DNA of 64,000 nt from DATJFQ01 sp035492775 (GTDB lineage: Bacteria > Acidobacteriota > Vicinamibacteria > Vicinamibacterales > 2-12-FULL-66-21), in contig DATJIW010000072.1 in the NCBI GenBank assembly GCA_035492775.1, forward strand, positions 1 through 64,000, read 5' to 3'. The translations under genes and the position numbers were made by a program. Under the pieces are notes generated by a model. That model saw only the letters and a list, made by a program, of their open reading frames with translations. It did no database searches and was not told the DNA's origin. Below are positions 55,355-64,000 of the stretch, piece by piece; within the stretch, counting starts at the first letter, position 1, and each line of letters begins with the position of its first letter.

Positions 55355-58088
55355 TCGGGCTCCCAATCACGAGTTCGACCGTTTCGATCCTGCGTGGGCC
55401 GATGTCCAGGAACAGACGGCCATCGGTGATCTCACACGCGCCGGTCCGCTGCTCCAGTAAGTCCGTCCGGAACGCCTGTGCAATTGACGGCGCCAGGACG
55501 AGCGCGGCGCGGGCGCTCTCGTCCGACGGATTGAAAAGGCGGACGATCGCGGACCGCCGGTCGTCGGCCAGCTTGCACGCGCTGAGAACGGGAATCGCCC
55601 CCCCGCGGCTTTCGACGCTCAGCAAGGATGCGTGCGCCGGGATGCGTCCGTCACCGGCGGTTGCGACAGTGAGACGAGGCGGCATCAGGGCTGCCCGTGC
55701 CAGTGAGTAGAGCGCTGCGGCATCGGGAGGGCAGCTCCTGGGAACGAATGTCACGCTGAACTCATGCGTCCCGGCGCACTGCGCGCCTGGCGTCGCGAGT
55801 CCGGGCCCCGCGTGACCGCGGCGCGTCGAAAGATCGTTGCGCGAAAGATCGCCGACGCAGCGCAGGAGCGTAACCGCGACGGCTGCCCCCTCCTCGCCGG
55901 ACACGAGTTCGAATTCCGGCAAGCCGTCGGCAATGATGACGGCTCCGCAGTTCTCGTCACCCGCGTCGACGAACGACTGCATCGGCGCAGTCGCCGATGG
56001 AATCTCGGTCAGATCCTTCCGAAGCGACAGGCCGTTCGAGGTCGACAGTTCGCTTCCAGCCGGCATCGCCTCACGCGAGACGAGGTCGAACGCGCCGTCG
56101 GCGCGATGATGAGTCACCCGGGCCGCCCCGGTCGCGCACCGGATACGCAGCCGATGATCGCGCGCCGTATTCGTGACGCGCAGATGGCATACCACCGCGG
56201 GAGAAGCCTTGCGGATCCGCATCTGCAGAACGCAATGCAGTGCGGCTCGCGTGGCCGAGCGACGCCGGCGATCCGGCGCTGCCGCCTCAGGTACGTCGAG
56301 CGTGTACTCAATCTCGAGCGCCGACGTCAGCGGTCCGTCGTCGAGCGTTCGCGTCTGCACGTCGCGCGCGACGGCGCTGGTGACGTGCTCATCGGCGGCG
56401 GGCGGCGCGTAGTTGTATTCATCGCCGACATCGCCGCTGTCCTCGAGCAGGAACACCGTTGAATAGCTCACACCCGTCCGGATGTCCACGATTGTCGCCG
56501 CGCCGTTCGAATACGACACGCGAACGAGATCGTTTTCCAGCACCGGGACCGCAGCGCCGTGCTCACCGGGCGAAGCGCCGCTGTCGCGGCGCGCGTGGCC
56601 GACGTGAAGATCCAGGACGGTGTATCCCATGGGGGGGACCGACGCCTCGATGGCCAGGCGCATCCGTCGCACGCGCAGACCCGGCGGCGGCGCGAACCGG
56701 CTCATGCGGAAATCAATGGTGTCGATGGCGTGCAGGATTTGGAACGGGACCCGCTTTCCGGCCGCGTCGGTGATGTCCGTAACGACCGCGTCAGCCCCGA
56801 AACATGGCGCCGGATCATCCAGCACCGTGAAGTCGACGGATGGAAAGCCCCTCGCAGGTTCGAGCGGAAGATCGACGTCGGCGATGAAGACGCCTTCCCA
56901 CCGCGAAGCCGCCGTGTTCAGCGCGATCGTCCTCAGCGTCCCCGAGGACACCGCGGGCACACCGGACGTCAGCCATCGAATGGAGCGCTCGGCTGCCCCC
57001 TCAATCACCTGGTGGACCTTTGCGAAGCGCGTCATGTTCTCGTCGTGGACGGCATCAATGCTGCAGCCGCAGATACTGTCGTGCGGGTGATTCTGCAGCA
57101 GGGTGCGCCACGCATACGCAATCGTGCCGTGCGCGGTTGGGGCACCGTCGATCGCCGCCATGACCGACAGCGGCTCCGCCCACTGCTCCAGTTCCCGCTG
57201 CGCAAGCGCGTTCGCCTTCTTCAGATACGTGCGAGCCGAGAACACGCCGGGCAGCAGGTGCGCGTAATCCTGACCGGAGCGCAGCTCCCCGTCCACGGTT
57301 GGGAGGGCGCTGATGTCCACATCCTGCCGGACGCTGCGCACGAAATCCGGCAGCGTCGAAATTCCGGCCGTTATACCGGGCATCGTGTTGATCACGTCCA
57401 CCACGTCCATGAGCCGCGGGTGCGGTTCCACGTGATCCACGCCGACCATCAGCAGAATTTGCTGCGAGCTGGAACGCTGCTTCTCGTACGCGAGGACGGC
57501 GCTCGCCTGGCGCAGCAATTCGTCACCGCTGACGAGCGGCAGCCGCAGGCCGTTGCAGTAGCCGTCGGGCGGCAGATGCGAGAGGAGCACGTCGGTCCCG
57601 TCAGGAGCGCGCCATTTGTATTCCGCCCTCCGGCCGCCAAACCCGCGCCAGAGGATCGCACCTTCGAGTCCCATGCCGGCAAGGATCTGCGGCATCTGAC
57701 CGACGTGGCCGAAGGGATCGGGAATGTAGCCTACCCGCATCGCGCGGCCGAATGTCTCTGCGATTCGAATGCCGCGCGCAAGATTGCGCACGAGCGATTC
57801 CCCGCTGACGAGGAACATGTCGGGCATGACAAACCATGGTCCGACGAGGAGCCGCCCTTCCTGAACCCGCTGTCGGATCTCATCTTCGCGCTCCGGCCGG
57901 ATTTCCAGATAGTCCTCGAGGACGATGCTCTGTCCGTCGAGATGGAAGAACGTGAAGCGCGGGTCGCGCTCCATGCGATCGAGTACTGCGTCGACGAGAT
58001 CGACGAGGCGCGCGCGATACTGCTCGAACGTCCGATACCACTCCCGATCCCAGTGGGTGTGGGAAATCACGTGAACCGTCGTCGTCAT
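55347..58088 (-). CDS. GH38 alpha-mannosidase
   Basis: The 913-residue protein has family-38 motifs: VHVISHTHWDREWYRTF (metal site), PWFVMPDMFLVSGESL, and YIPDPFGHVGQMPQIL, in which the Asp after Pro is the expected nucleophile. A long beta-rich C-terminal half is typical. No signal peptide, so it acts in the cytoplasm on imported oligosaccharides. The ATG at 58088 overlaps the permease stop by 4 bases. Confidence 0.93.
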   Translation of the reverse strand: MTTTVHVISHTHWDREWYRTFEQYRARLVDLVDAVLDRMERDPRFTFFHLDGQSIVLEDYLEIRPEREDEIRQRVQEGRLLVGPWFVMPDMFLVSGESLVRNLARGIRIAETFGRAMRVGYIPDPFGHVGQMPQILAGMGLEGAILWRGFGGRRAEYKWRAPDGTDVLLSHLPPDGYCNGLRLPLVSGDELLRQASAVLAYEKQRSSSQQILLMVGVDHVEPHPRLMDVVDVINTMPGITAGISTLPDFVRSVRQDVDISALPTVDGELRSGQDYAHLLPGVFSARTYLKKANALAQRELEQWAEPLSVMAAIDGAPTAHGTIAYAWRTLLQNHPHDSICGCSIDAVHDENMTRFAKVHQVIEGAAERSIRWLTSGVPAVSSGTLRTIALNTAASRWEGVFIADVDLPLEPARGFPSVDFTVLDDPAPCFGADAVVTDITDAAGKRVPFQILHAIDTIDFRMSRFAPPPGLRVRRMRLAIEASVPPMGYTVLDLHVGHARRDSGASPGEHGAAVPVLENDLVRVSYSNGAATIVDIRTGVSYSTVFLLEDSGDVGDEYNYAPPAADEHVTSAVARDVQTRTLDDGPLTSALEIEYTLDVPEAAAPDRRRRSATRAALHCVLQMRIRKASPAVVCHLRVTNTARDHRLRIRCATGAARVTHHRADGAFDLVSREAMPAGSELSTSNGLSLRKDLTEIPSATAPMQSFVDAGDENCGAVIIADGLPEFELVSGEEGAAVAVTLLRCVGDLSRNDLSTRRGHAGPGLATPGAQCAGTHEFSVTFVPRSCPPDAAALYSLARAALMPPRLTVATAGDGRIPAHASLLSVESRGGAIPVLSACKLADDRRSAIVRLFNPSDESARAALVLAPSIAQAFRTDLLEQRTGACEITDGRLFLDIGPRRIETVELVIGSPNA

Positions 58089-58915
58089 CCCTTGGTGGCT
58101 CCGGAGGTCAATCCCGCAACGAAGAAGCGCTGCAGCGCGAGAAACGCCGCGAGCACCGGCAGCAGGCCGATGAAACTGGCGGCCGCCACGAGCTGCCACT
58201 CGGTTTCATAGCCGCTCTGAAAACTGAACAGGCCGATGGGAATCGTGTATCGCTGCTGGGAATCGAGCAGCACCAGCGCGAGCCCGAACTCGGCCCAGTA
58301 GGACGCGAGGTTGAAAATCGCGACCGATGCCAGGCCGGGACCAAGCAGCGGCAGCGCGATCTTCCTGAACGTCGTCGCACGTGTCGCACCATCGAGGAGC
58401 GCGGCCTCGAACAGTGACTTCGGCAGCGCGTCGAAGAAATTCCGCAGGACGACGATGGTGAACGGGAGCTGGACGGCCACGTAGACGAGCACGAGGCCGG
58501 TGTGGCTGTCGAGAAGATGGAGGTGCGCGACGAGTCCGTAGAGAGGGACGAGCAGGACGATTGGCGACACCATCTGGGCCAGCAGCAGTCCCGTGGCGAC
58601 GGTTTCCCGCCGGCGGACGCGTTCGCGCGACAGCACGTAGGCCGCCGGCGCGCCAATCGCCATCGTCGCGACGGTCGACGCGATCGACACGACAAGGCTG
58701 TTCCAGAGATACCAGGGCAGTTGTGTGCGCGTGAGCACGAACGCGTAGTTCGCGCCGGAGGCATCGTTCGACCACAACCGCGGTGGATACTCGTAGACGC
58801 CCGCCTTGGTCTTGAGGGACAGCGCGAACAGCCATACCTGCGGCAGGAGAAACGCGACGGCGACGCCGATCAGGAGCGCGGTCAGCGCGATCCGAACCCC
58901 GCGGCCGCGCGTCAC
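58085..58915 (-). CDS. Sugar ABC importer permease (MalG type)
   Basis: This 276-residue permease has six helices, an N-terminal segment FALSLKTKAGVYEYPPRLW and the EAA loop FEAALLDGATRATTFRKIALPLLGPGL that contacts the ATPase. It overlaps the fusion gene upstream and the mannosidase gene downstream by 4 bases each. It pairs with the MalF-type half of the upstream fusion protein. Confidence 0.93.
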   Translation of the reverse strand: MTRGRGVRIALTALLIGVAVAFLLPQVWLFALSLKTKAGVYEYPPRLWSNDASGANYAFVLTRTQLPWYLWNSLVVSIASTVATMAIGAPAAYVLSRERVRRRETVATGLLLAQMVSPIVLLVPLYGLVAHLHLLDSHTGLVLVYVAVQLPFTIVVLRNFFDALPKSLFEAALLDGATRATTFRKIALPLLGPGLASVAIFNLASYWAEFGLALVLLDSQQRYTIPIGLFSFQSGYETEWQLVAAASFIGLLPVLAAFLALQRFFVAGLTSGATKG

Positions 58916-61266
58916 GCGTCGGCCCTCCGGCGAGCCAGCCGCAGCGCGGCGACGGCAAGCGCCACGTTCACGAGCAGCATGACGACCGCTACGGCCGCCG
59001 CGCGTCCCGATTCCAGGCTGAAGAACGCCGAGCGATACATGTACAACGAGACGACTTCCGTGGCGCGGCCGGGACCGCCGCCCGTGAGCGGCAGCACGAG
59101 GTCGAACGTGTTGAACGTCGCAATCGTGACGAGCGCGAGATTGAGGGCGAGCACGGGCGCGATCTCCGGCAGGACCACCGAGCGCAGCCGCTGCCAGAAG
59201 CTCGCGCCTTCCAGATCCGCGGCTTCGTGCAGCTCACGCGGGATCCGCTGCAGCCCGGCGTACTGCAGGATCATGCTGAATGCGCATCCGCGCCAGGCGT
59301 TCGCGACGATCAACGACGCGAGCGCCGCGCCCGCCGACGAGAGAAACGGCAGCGGGCCGATGCGGGCGAACGACAGTACGTAGTTCGCGATCCCCGCGCG
59401 GTTCTCCATCAGCAGAATGCGCCACAGCACCCCGACGACCACGCCCGGTATCACCCACGCGCTCACGATCGCCGCGCGAGCCAGCGCCGTCCCCGGGGCG
59501 CGCCGCCGGCGGGCGGCATCGATCAGGAGCGCGACGGCCAGCCCGACGCCGAGCTGCACGACGACCGACGCGACGACGAAGATCAGCGTGACGACGAGCA
59601 TCGAACGAAATTCCGGGTCTGCGACCAGCCGCGCGAGCGTCTGCAGGCCGTAGGTGTAGCGATTGTCGTAGGCGCGGGCGTCGGTGACGGCGAGGCGCAC
59701 CAGATCGAAGACCGGATACACGAGGAATACGGACACCAGCACCAGCGCCGGCGCGAGCCAGAGCATCGTGCGTCGGCCGGTGCCCGAAAGCAGCCAGGCG
59801 CAGAGAAGGACGGCGGCGATCGGTGGCGCCCAGGTGATCGGATCGAACTGGCGCCTCTCGCCCGCCGCGCGCAGCCGCTGGCGTTCCGCAATCGCCTGTA
59901 CCGCGTGAAACGCATCGTCCACGGCGGACTCGGGCGACTTGGCGCCCGAGACCACGGCGCCGACCGCGAGCTGAAGCTGCTCGGAGATGGCCGGGTAAAT
60001 CGCGACAGCCGGACGCGCGCGTCCGTGGACCAGCATCCGTCCGAACTGCGCGTACCACTTGTTCTCACGGAACACCGGAAAATCGCGGTAGACGCTGCGC
60101 CGGACCGGCAGCTGGCGCGTGGGGATGCTGATCCTCGCGACGTTCTCGGGCGACTCGATGAACCGCAGCAGCTCTGTTGCCGCTTTCTGCTTCACGGGGT
60201 CGTGCGTGAAGGTGACCCATACCCATCCGCCGGTGCCCGTTGATTCTGTTGCGGGATCCGCCTGCGGAATGTCGGCGATGGCCCACTTCGCGAACTCGTC
60301 CGGCGGGAGCGCGAATTCGAGCTCGCGAAGCTGCCAGCTGCCGCCAAGGAACATGGCGACGTCGCCAGAAACGGCTGCCGACGAGAGCTGCTGGTAATCG
60401 TTGTTGGCGAGAACGGACGACGGCGACGCACCCGTGTCGATCGTGGCGCGAAGGAACCGCATCAGCTTGATCATGCGATCGCGATTGGGCGGCAGGCCGA
60501 AGATCGGATTGCCGTCGTCGTCGACCAGATTCCCCCCCTGCGCCCAGAACATCGGCAGGTGATCGAAAACGGTCGCTTCCCACCGGCCGGCGTTGTAGAG
60601 GTAGCCGGCGATGTGTTTCTCGCGCGAGATCCGACTCGCGATCGCGAGCAGCTCGTCCCACGACCGCGGCGGCGTCGGGACGAGATCGGTCCTGTAGTAG
60701 AGAACGCGGCAATCGGTGCCGTGCCACATGCCGTAGACGTGTCCCTGGCGATCGCTGAGCGTGCTGATCGTGAAGGGCAGGAAATCGGCACGATCGTCGG
60801 CGGGCCAGTACGGGTCGAGCGGCTGGACGTCGCCGCGCTCGAGGAAGAGGGGCATCCAGAAGCTGTCGACGGAGGCGATGTCGGGCAGCCGGCCGGCCGC
60901 GGCGGCGAGCAGCAGCTTTGCCTTGTGCATTTCGAGCGCGGGCATGACGGAGACTTCGATCTGCACATCGGGATGGGTGCGGGCGTACTGCTCGAAGATG
61001 TCGTGAAAGAGCGACGAGACTTCCGGCCGCGCGTCGAGGTGCGAGTAGTCGTGCTGGGCCCACAGCGTCAGCTTGATCGGCGCGTCGGGGCGGCCGATGC
61101 GGACGGGCGTGACGAGGTCGTCTTGCGCAAACGCCAGCGTCGCCGTCGCGATCAGCGTCAGGAAAAAGGGGACAGCCGCCATTTTTGTGAAAAAAAGGGG
61201 ACAGCCGACACGAACGACAGGCTGTCCCCTTTTTTTGCGAAAAATGGCGGCTGTCCCCTTTTCCAT
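58912..61266 (-). CDS. Fusion of solute-binding protein and MalF-type permease
   Basis: The 784-residue protein joins two normally separate subunits. After a hydrophobic signal segment (FFLTLIATATLAFAQ) comes a family-1 solute-binding protein (about residues 50-490; ITLWAQHD-like strand, FEQYARTHPDVQIEV, GWVWVTFTHDP). A membrane helix (PPIAAVLLCAWLLSG) and six MalF-type helices with the EAA loop HEAADLEGASFWQRLRSVVLPEI follow. The added helix keeps the binding domain periplasmic. Two starts are possible: ATG 61266 overlaps the upstream stop (TGATG) and has GAGGG, while ATG 61182 puts the signal segment at the N-terminus. Both lie in the GGGGACAG palindrome. Confidence 0.88.
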   Translation of the reverse strand: MEKGTAAIFRKKRGQPVVRVGCPLFFTKMAAVPFFLTLIATATLAFAQDDLVTPVRIGRPDAPIKLTLWAQHDYSHLDARPEVSSLFHDIFEQYARTHPDVQIEVSVMPALEMHKAKLLLAAAAGRLPDIASVDSFWMPLFLERGDVQPLDPYWPADDRADFLPFTISTLSDRQGHVYGMWHGTDCRVLYYRTDLVPTPPRSWDELLAIASRISREKHIAGYLYNAGRWEATVFDHLPMFWAQGGNLVDDDGNPIFGLPPNRDRMIKLMRFLRATIDTGASPSSVLANNDYQQLSSAAVSGDVAMFLGGSWQLRELEFALPPDEFAKWAIADIPQADPATESTGTGGWVWVTFTHDPVKQKAATELLRFIESPENVARISIPTRQLPVRRSVYRDFPVFRENKWYAQFGRMLVHGRARPAVAIYPAISEQLQLAVGAVVSGAKSPESAVDDAFHAVQAIAERQRLRAAGERRQFDPITWAPPIAAVLLCAWLLSGTGRRTMLWLAPALVLVSVFLVYPVFDLVRLAVTDARAYDNRYTYGLQTLARLVADPEFRSMLVVTLIFVVASVVVQLGVGLAVALLIDAARRRRAPGTALARAAIVSAWVIPGVVVGVLWRILLMENRAGIANYVLSFARIGPLPFLSSAGAALASLIVANAWRGCAFSMILQYAGLQRIPRELHEAADLEGASFWQRLRSVVLPEIAPVLALNLALVTIATFNTFDLVLPLTGGGPGRATEVVSLYMYRSAFFSLESGRAAAVAVVMLLVNVALAVAALRLARRRADA
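61161..61264. repeat. GGGGACAG-family palindrome, copy 2 (104 bp)
   Basis: Two 45-46-bp arms (61161-61206 and 61220-61264) are near-perfect inverted copies, differing by one A in a run and three bases in the middle of an arm, with a 13-base centre. Each arm holds two GGGGACAGCC boxes joined by A/T runs, so arms are themselves modular. The palindrome lies between the PHP hydrolase stop and the signal-peptide codons of the fusion gene, and includes the fusion gene's ATG at 61182. Confidence 0.93.
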
Positions 61267-62720
61267 CAGCGCACCCTCACGAAAATCGGGTTCGCGAACG
61301 CGCGCAGCGACCCGTCAGGCCCGGCAATCTGGACGCGGAAGTACCCCGGCGCCGTTGGATACCGGACGAATCTCACCGTGCCGTCCTCCGGGACGTCCGC
61401 GTGCGCGACGCGCTCTCCGCGCCACACGAGATCGATCCGATTACCGCGATAGGCGTCCGCGTCGACCGTGACGTCGATCGACACGCCCTCGCCGGCCGCG
61501 ACGGTCAGCTCGTCGCCGACGCGCGCAGTCGCACCGCCGGCGCGTGCGACGATGTCCGGCGTCGGCAGCGCGGTATTCGCCATCACGATGACGCGACCGG
61601 ACTTGACGCCGGCGAGAATCGCGGACGCGGAGAGCTCCGGCGCCCAGACGCGCGAGGTCGGCGATCCAATCGGCGCATCGCCCCGATGCCAGTCGCTTTC
61701 ACCCACGGCCGTCACACGGCGCCCCGCTCTGAGCAACTGGTCCCACATGGCGACCGCCTGCCGACGCCCATCGACCGTACCGTTGAAGACCTCCCACGCA
61801 TTGACGCTGTCCGGCACGGCATGCGTCCATGAGCACGCGACGCAATCCGTGACCGCATGATTGATCGAGATCAAGGCACCGCGATCGGACGCAGACTTCA
61901 TCACGGCCGGGAGAGCCGGATCGCCGGAAGCGATCCGAAAATCCACATACGCCCGCGCCCCCGACAGCCCCCACACATTGAAGTGCCCCCCAGGCGTCGT
62001 CACCTCTTCTCCACTGATCACCAGCAGGCCCGGCCGATCGAGCGGCACGAGCTGATGCGCCGTGTTGTTGTGATCGGTGACGACGACGAAATCGAGTTTC
62101 TCGGCGCGGGCCTTGTCGACGAGATCGGCGGGACTCAAGACGCCGTCGCTGAACGTCGTATGTGTATGCATCGCGCCCGCATACCACGCCGCTCCGCGAC
62201 GTATCGGTCCCGGATTGCGCGGCTGAACGGCCGGTGTCGGACCCGCAGCCGGCGCGGACGAAGTCGTTGACGTCACGGTCACGTCGACGCCCCCGGGGCC
62301 GACCTGATAGAGCCCCAGCAGGACGTGCCACTCGCCTGGCGGCAATGGACCCGGCCAATACCCTGGGGAGGCGTGATCGACGGCCACCGTCACGGTGTCC
62401 TGAGCGCCGCCACTGTAACCGCGAAACGCCGGCGTACCGAGCGTGAGAGGGCCGGGCTCGTACAGTCCCAGGTCTACGGTATTGGCGCCGCCCGCTCGAT
62501 CGTATTCGTAGCTGACAGTCAGGCTCGTCGTCCCCGCCGGCACGTTCACCGGAACGTAGACGTAGCGTTTGGTCTGCTGATCCTGCTGCGTATAGTGGCG
62601 CGTTTCCGTCGTCCGCTGCCCCGCCGCGGCAGCAGGCGCAGACGTGGCCGTCGTCTGAAGTCCGGGCGAGCCGGGTACGAGCGTAACGGCAAGCACGCAC
62701 GCCACTATGGCGACTCTCAC
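61266..62720 (-). CDS. PHP-domain metal-dependent hydrolase (CehA/McbA-like), exported
   Basis: The 484-residue protein starts with a signal peptide (VAIVACVLAVTLVPGSPG), then an N-terminal beta domain and a PHP domain with metal motifs MHTHTTFSDGVLS, VVVTDHNNTAH, ISGEEVTTPGGHFNVWG, SINHAVT and GESDWHRGD. A C-terminal beta domain follows. CehA-like proteins hydrolyse phosphate or carbamate esters; here a role on a modified sugar is likely but unproven. The GTG start overlaps the upstream stop (GTGA). Confidence 0.87.
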   Translation of the reverse strand: MRVAIVACVLAVTLVPGSPGLQTTATSAPAAAAGQRTTETRHYTQQDQQTKRYVYVPVNVPAGTTSLTVSYEYDRAGGANTVDLGLYEPGPLTLGTPAFRGYSGGAQDTVTVAVDHASPGYWPGPLPPGEWHVLLGLYQVGPGGVDVTVTSTTSSAPAAGPTPAVQPRNPGPIRRGAAWYAGAMHTHTTFSDGVLSPADLVDKARAEKLDFVVVTDHNNTAHQLVPLDRPGLLVISGEEVTTPGGHFNVWGLSGARAYVDFRIASGDPALPAVMKSASDRGALISINHAVTDCVACSWTHAVPDSVNAWEVFNGTVDGRRQAVAMWDQLLRAGRRVTAVGESDWHRGDAPIGSPTSRVWAPELSASAILAGVKSGRVIVMANTALPTPDIVARAGGATARVGDELTVAAGEGVSIDVTVDADAYRGNRIDLVWRGERVAHADVPEDGTVRFVRYPTAPGYFRVQIAGPDGSLRAFANPIFVRVR

Positions 62721-63991
62721 CGGTCCGCCTCGTGGGCCGCCAGCAGATCCAGCGCCAACGCCGTCCAGGAGAAGTCTCGCGCGCCAAAGCCCTTCCCCGA
62801 ATGCGGATCGTAGTACTCGCGGAACCCCTCGCCTTCGACGAGCGCGGCCGAGCGATCCTCGATCCGCCGCGCGAGATCCGGCCGCCCATGCCGCCGCAGG
62901 CCGCGCGCGATGTACCAATTCGAGTTCATCCATGTCGGGCCGCGCCACACCAGCTTGTTCTCCGCCGTCGGCGCCAGATATGACGGCTCGTTCAACGCCA
63001 CGCTCGGCACGGGGAACGGCGCCGCGTACTCCGCAGGATCCTCGACGTGCCGGATGAGCGCGGCAACGCAATCGTCCGGCAAGCTGGCCAGCAGAATTGG
63101 CATCAGGCAGCTGACGGTGTTCACCTCGAGCATCCGCTCGTCCGCGCCTGCGAGGTCGAAGAACAGTCCTGACTTGTCGTCGAAGCATTTGCCGGCGATC
63201 GCCGCGCTCGTCTTCGCGGCACGCGTCCGCATGTCGCGGGCGCCCTCGCAGTCGCCGGCGCGTTCGAGCAGATCGCCGAGCACTCGCTGATTCTCCGCGT
63301 AGATGGTGTTGACGAAGACGTCCTCGACCATGAAACGGTCGAGTGCGAACATCTTCACGTGTTCGCGCCCGACCGACGCGTATGGGTGCGCCACACGCTC
63401 CCACGCGGCGGTGTAGTCGGCAAGCACCGCGCCGCTGACGCCAAGGTACGCGTCGTATTTCGGCGTGTGGTCCAGGCCGGATTCGTCGGGCTGCAGCGTC
63501 GCGACCAGCCCATCGCGATCCGGATCGCGGACCTGGTCCAACCAGTCGAAATACCGCCGCACTTTCGGCAGGATCTCCTTCAGGTAATCGTCAGCACCCG
63601 GCCCCTGCGCGCCAGCGGCGACCGCCTCGGCCAGGACCGGCGGCTGGATGCAGTCGCTCAGATATGGCGTGCGATACGCAATCGCATACGTCGACAACAG
63701 TTCTTCAAACCGTTCGCGCTGCCAGAACGTGACGTGCGCCACGAACCCGTCGGGCTGCTGATTCATGAGCAGGCTTCGTATCTCGATCCGTGCCCGCTCG
63801 ATGTCGAAATGCGACAGTGCTACGGCGTGAAAGCACGAATCCCAGAACCACTGGAAGGGATACGTGCCCATCGAGGGACAGACGAAGTCGTATTCGCGCC
63901 GGCACCACTCGGCGAATCCGCGCTGGCGGTTGCGATCGTAAAGGGCGGAAACCGCATCGGTCATCGTGCGAAGACGGGGGCTGATGAGCAT
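62717..63991 (-). CDS. GH63-like glycoside hydrolase (mannosylglycerate hydrolase type), start uncertain
   Basis: A 424-residue alpha/alpha-toroid hydrolase with YPFQWFWDSCFHAVALSHFD (candidate acid Asp), DESGLDHTPKYDAY, KLVWRGPTWMNSNWYIARGL and REYYDPHSGKGFGARDFSWTA (candidate base Glu). It is closest in pattern to GH63 mannosylglycerate or glucosylglycerate hydrolases. It is the first visible gene of the mannoside operon. ATG at 63991 or 63964 would start it, but the frame stays open to the window edge, so it may begin outside. Confidence 0.82.
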   Translation of the reverse strand: MLISPRLRTMTDAVSALYDRNRQRGFAEWCRREYDFVCPSMGTYPFQWFWDSCFHAVALSHFDIERARIEIRSLLMNQQPDGFVAHVTFWQRERFEELLSTYAIAYRTPYLSDCIQPPVLAEAVAAGAQGPGADDYLKEILPKVRRYFDWLDQVRDPDRDGLVATLQPDESGLDHTPKYDAYLGVSGAVLADYTAAWERVAHPYASVGREHVKMFALDRFMVEDVFVNTIYAENQRVLGDLLERAGDCEGARDMRTRAAKTSAAIAGKCFDDKSGLFFDLAGADERMLEVNTVSCLMPILLASLPDDCVAALIRHVEDPAEYAAPFPVPSVALNEPSYLAPTAENKLVWRGPTWMNSNWYIARGLRRHGRPDLARRIEDRSAALVEGEGFREYYDPHSGKGFGARDFSWTALALDLLAAHEADR

Positions 63992-64000
63992 GGACGCAGC

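Noticed and set aside
56559..58211. Open frame of 550 codons opposite the alpha-mannosidase
   Set aside because: Antisense shadow of a clear GH38 gene with no recognisable domain.

Overview
This 64 kb, GC-rich window looks like the chromosome of a soil or sediment Acidobacteriota, most likely of the Vicinamibacteria type. The grounds are a serine/threonine kinase fused to a TolB-like propeller, an orphan duplicated FtsX/MacB permease, an Oar-like TonB receptor with an N-terminal carboxypeptidase-regulatory domain, several DUF1080 and Gfo/Idh/MocA proteins, and Tat-exported sugar enzymes. The taxonomic call is inference; no rRNA is present.

Layout. 1-485: a 74-bp direct repeat pair, then tRNA-Gly(GCC) and tRNA-Cys(GCA). 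486-16084: a segment bounded by the intact tRNA-Cys and a perfect 46-bp copy of its 3' half, so it has the geometry of an element integrated in a tRNA gene, although no integrase is visible. It carries a decayed kinase gene and a glycoside-oxidation set: GMC oxidoreductase, Tat-exported small subunit, cytochrome c, two DUF1080 (3-keto-disaccharide hydrolase family) proteins, two Gfo/Idh/MocA oxidoreductases, two TIM-barrel isomerases and an MFS transporter. 16085-24186: a permease relic, a VapBC toxin-antitoxin pair, an SMP-30 lactonase-like protein, a tandem cupredoxin, a PMT-type glycosyltransferase and an ABC permease of the acidobacterial type. 24298-30646: a minus-strand series including YraN, a PrsW-like membrane protease and a large HExxH/propeller/barrel protein. 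30765-32786: an ECF sigma factor with a membrane protein carrying twenty 9-residue repeats, and a divergent STAS protein. 32814-41609: housekeeping genes (aminotransferase, cysS, ribF, MBL hydrolase, DUF1844, mazG, comEC).

41750-50891 is an inositol-type locus: APC permease, IolD, IolE, a three-gene sugar ABC importer and an inositol-dehydrogenase-like oxidoreductase. 50958-54149 is a TonB-dependent receptor broken by a single amber codon. 54281-63991 is a tightly overlapping minus-strand operon for mannose-containing glycosides: GH63-like hydrolase, PHP-type hydrolase, a rare fusion of solute-binding protein and MalF-type permease, MalG-type permease, GH38 alpha-mannosidase and a UgpC/MsmK-type ATPase.

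Dispersed repeats matter here. A GGGGACAG palindrome family occurs at 30.6 kb and 61.2 kb, in both cases overlapping the start of an exported protein. A second family with inverted ends built on GGCCACGGAGG lies at 38.8 kb and 48.5 kb. The least explained items are the nonapeptide-repeat protein beside the sigma factor, the tRNA-Cys-bounded glycoside-oxidation segment, and the start-codon-bearing palindromes.
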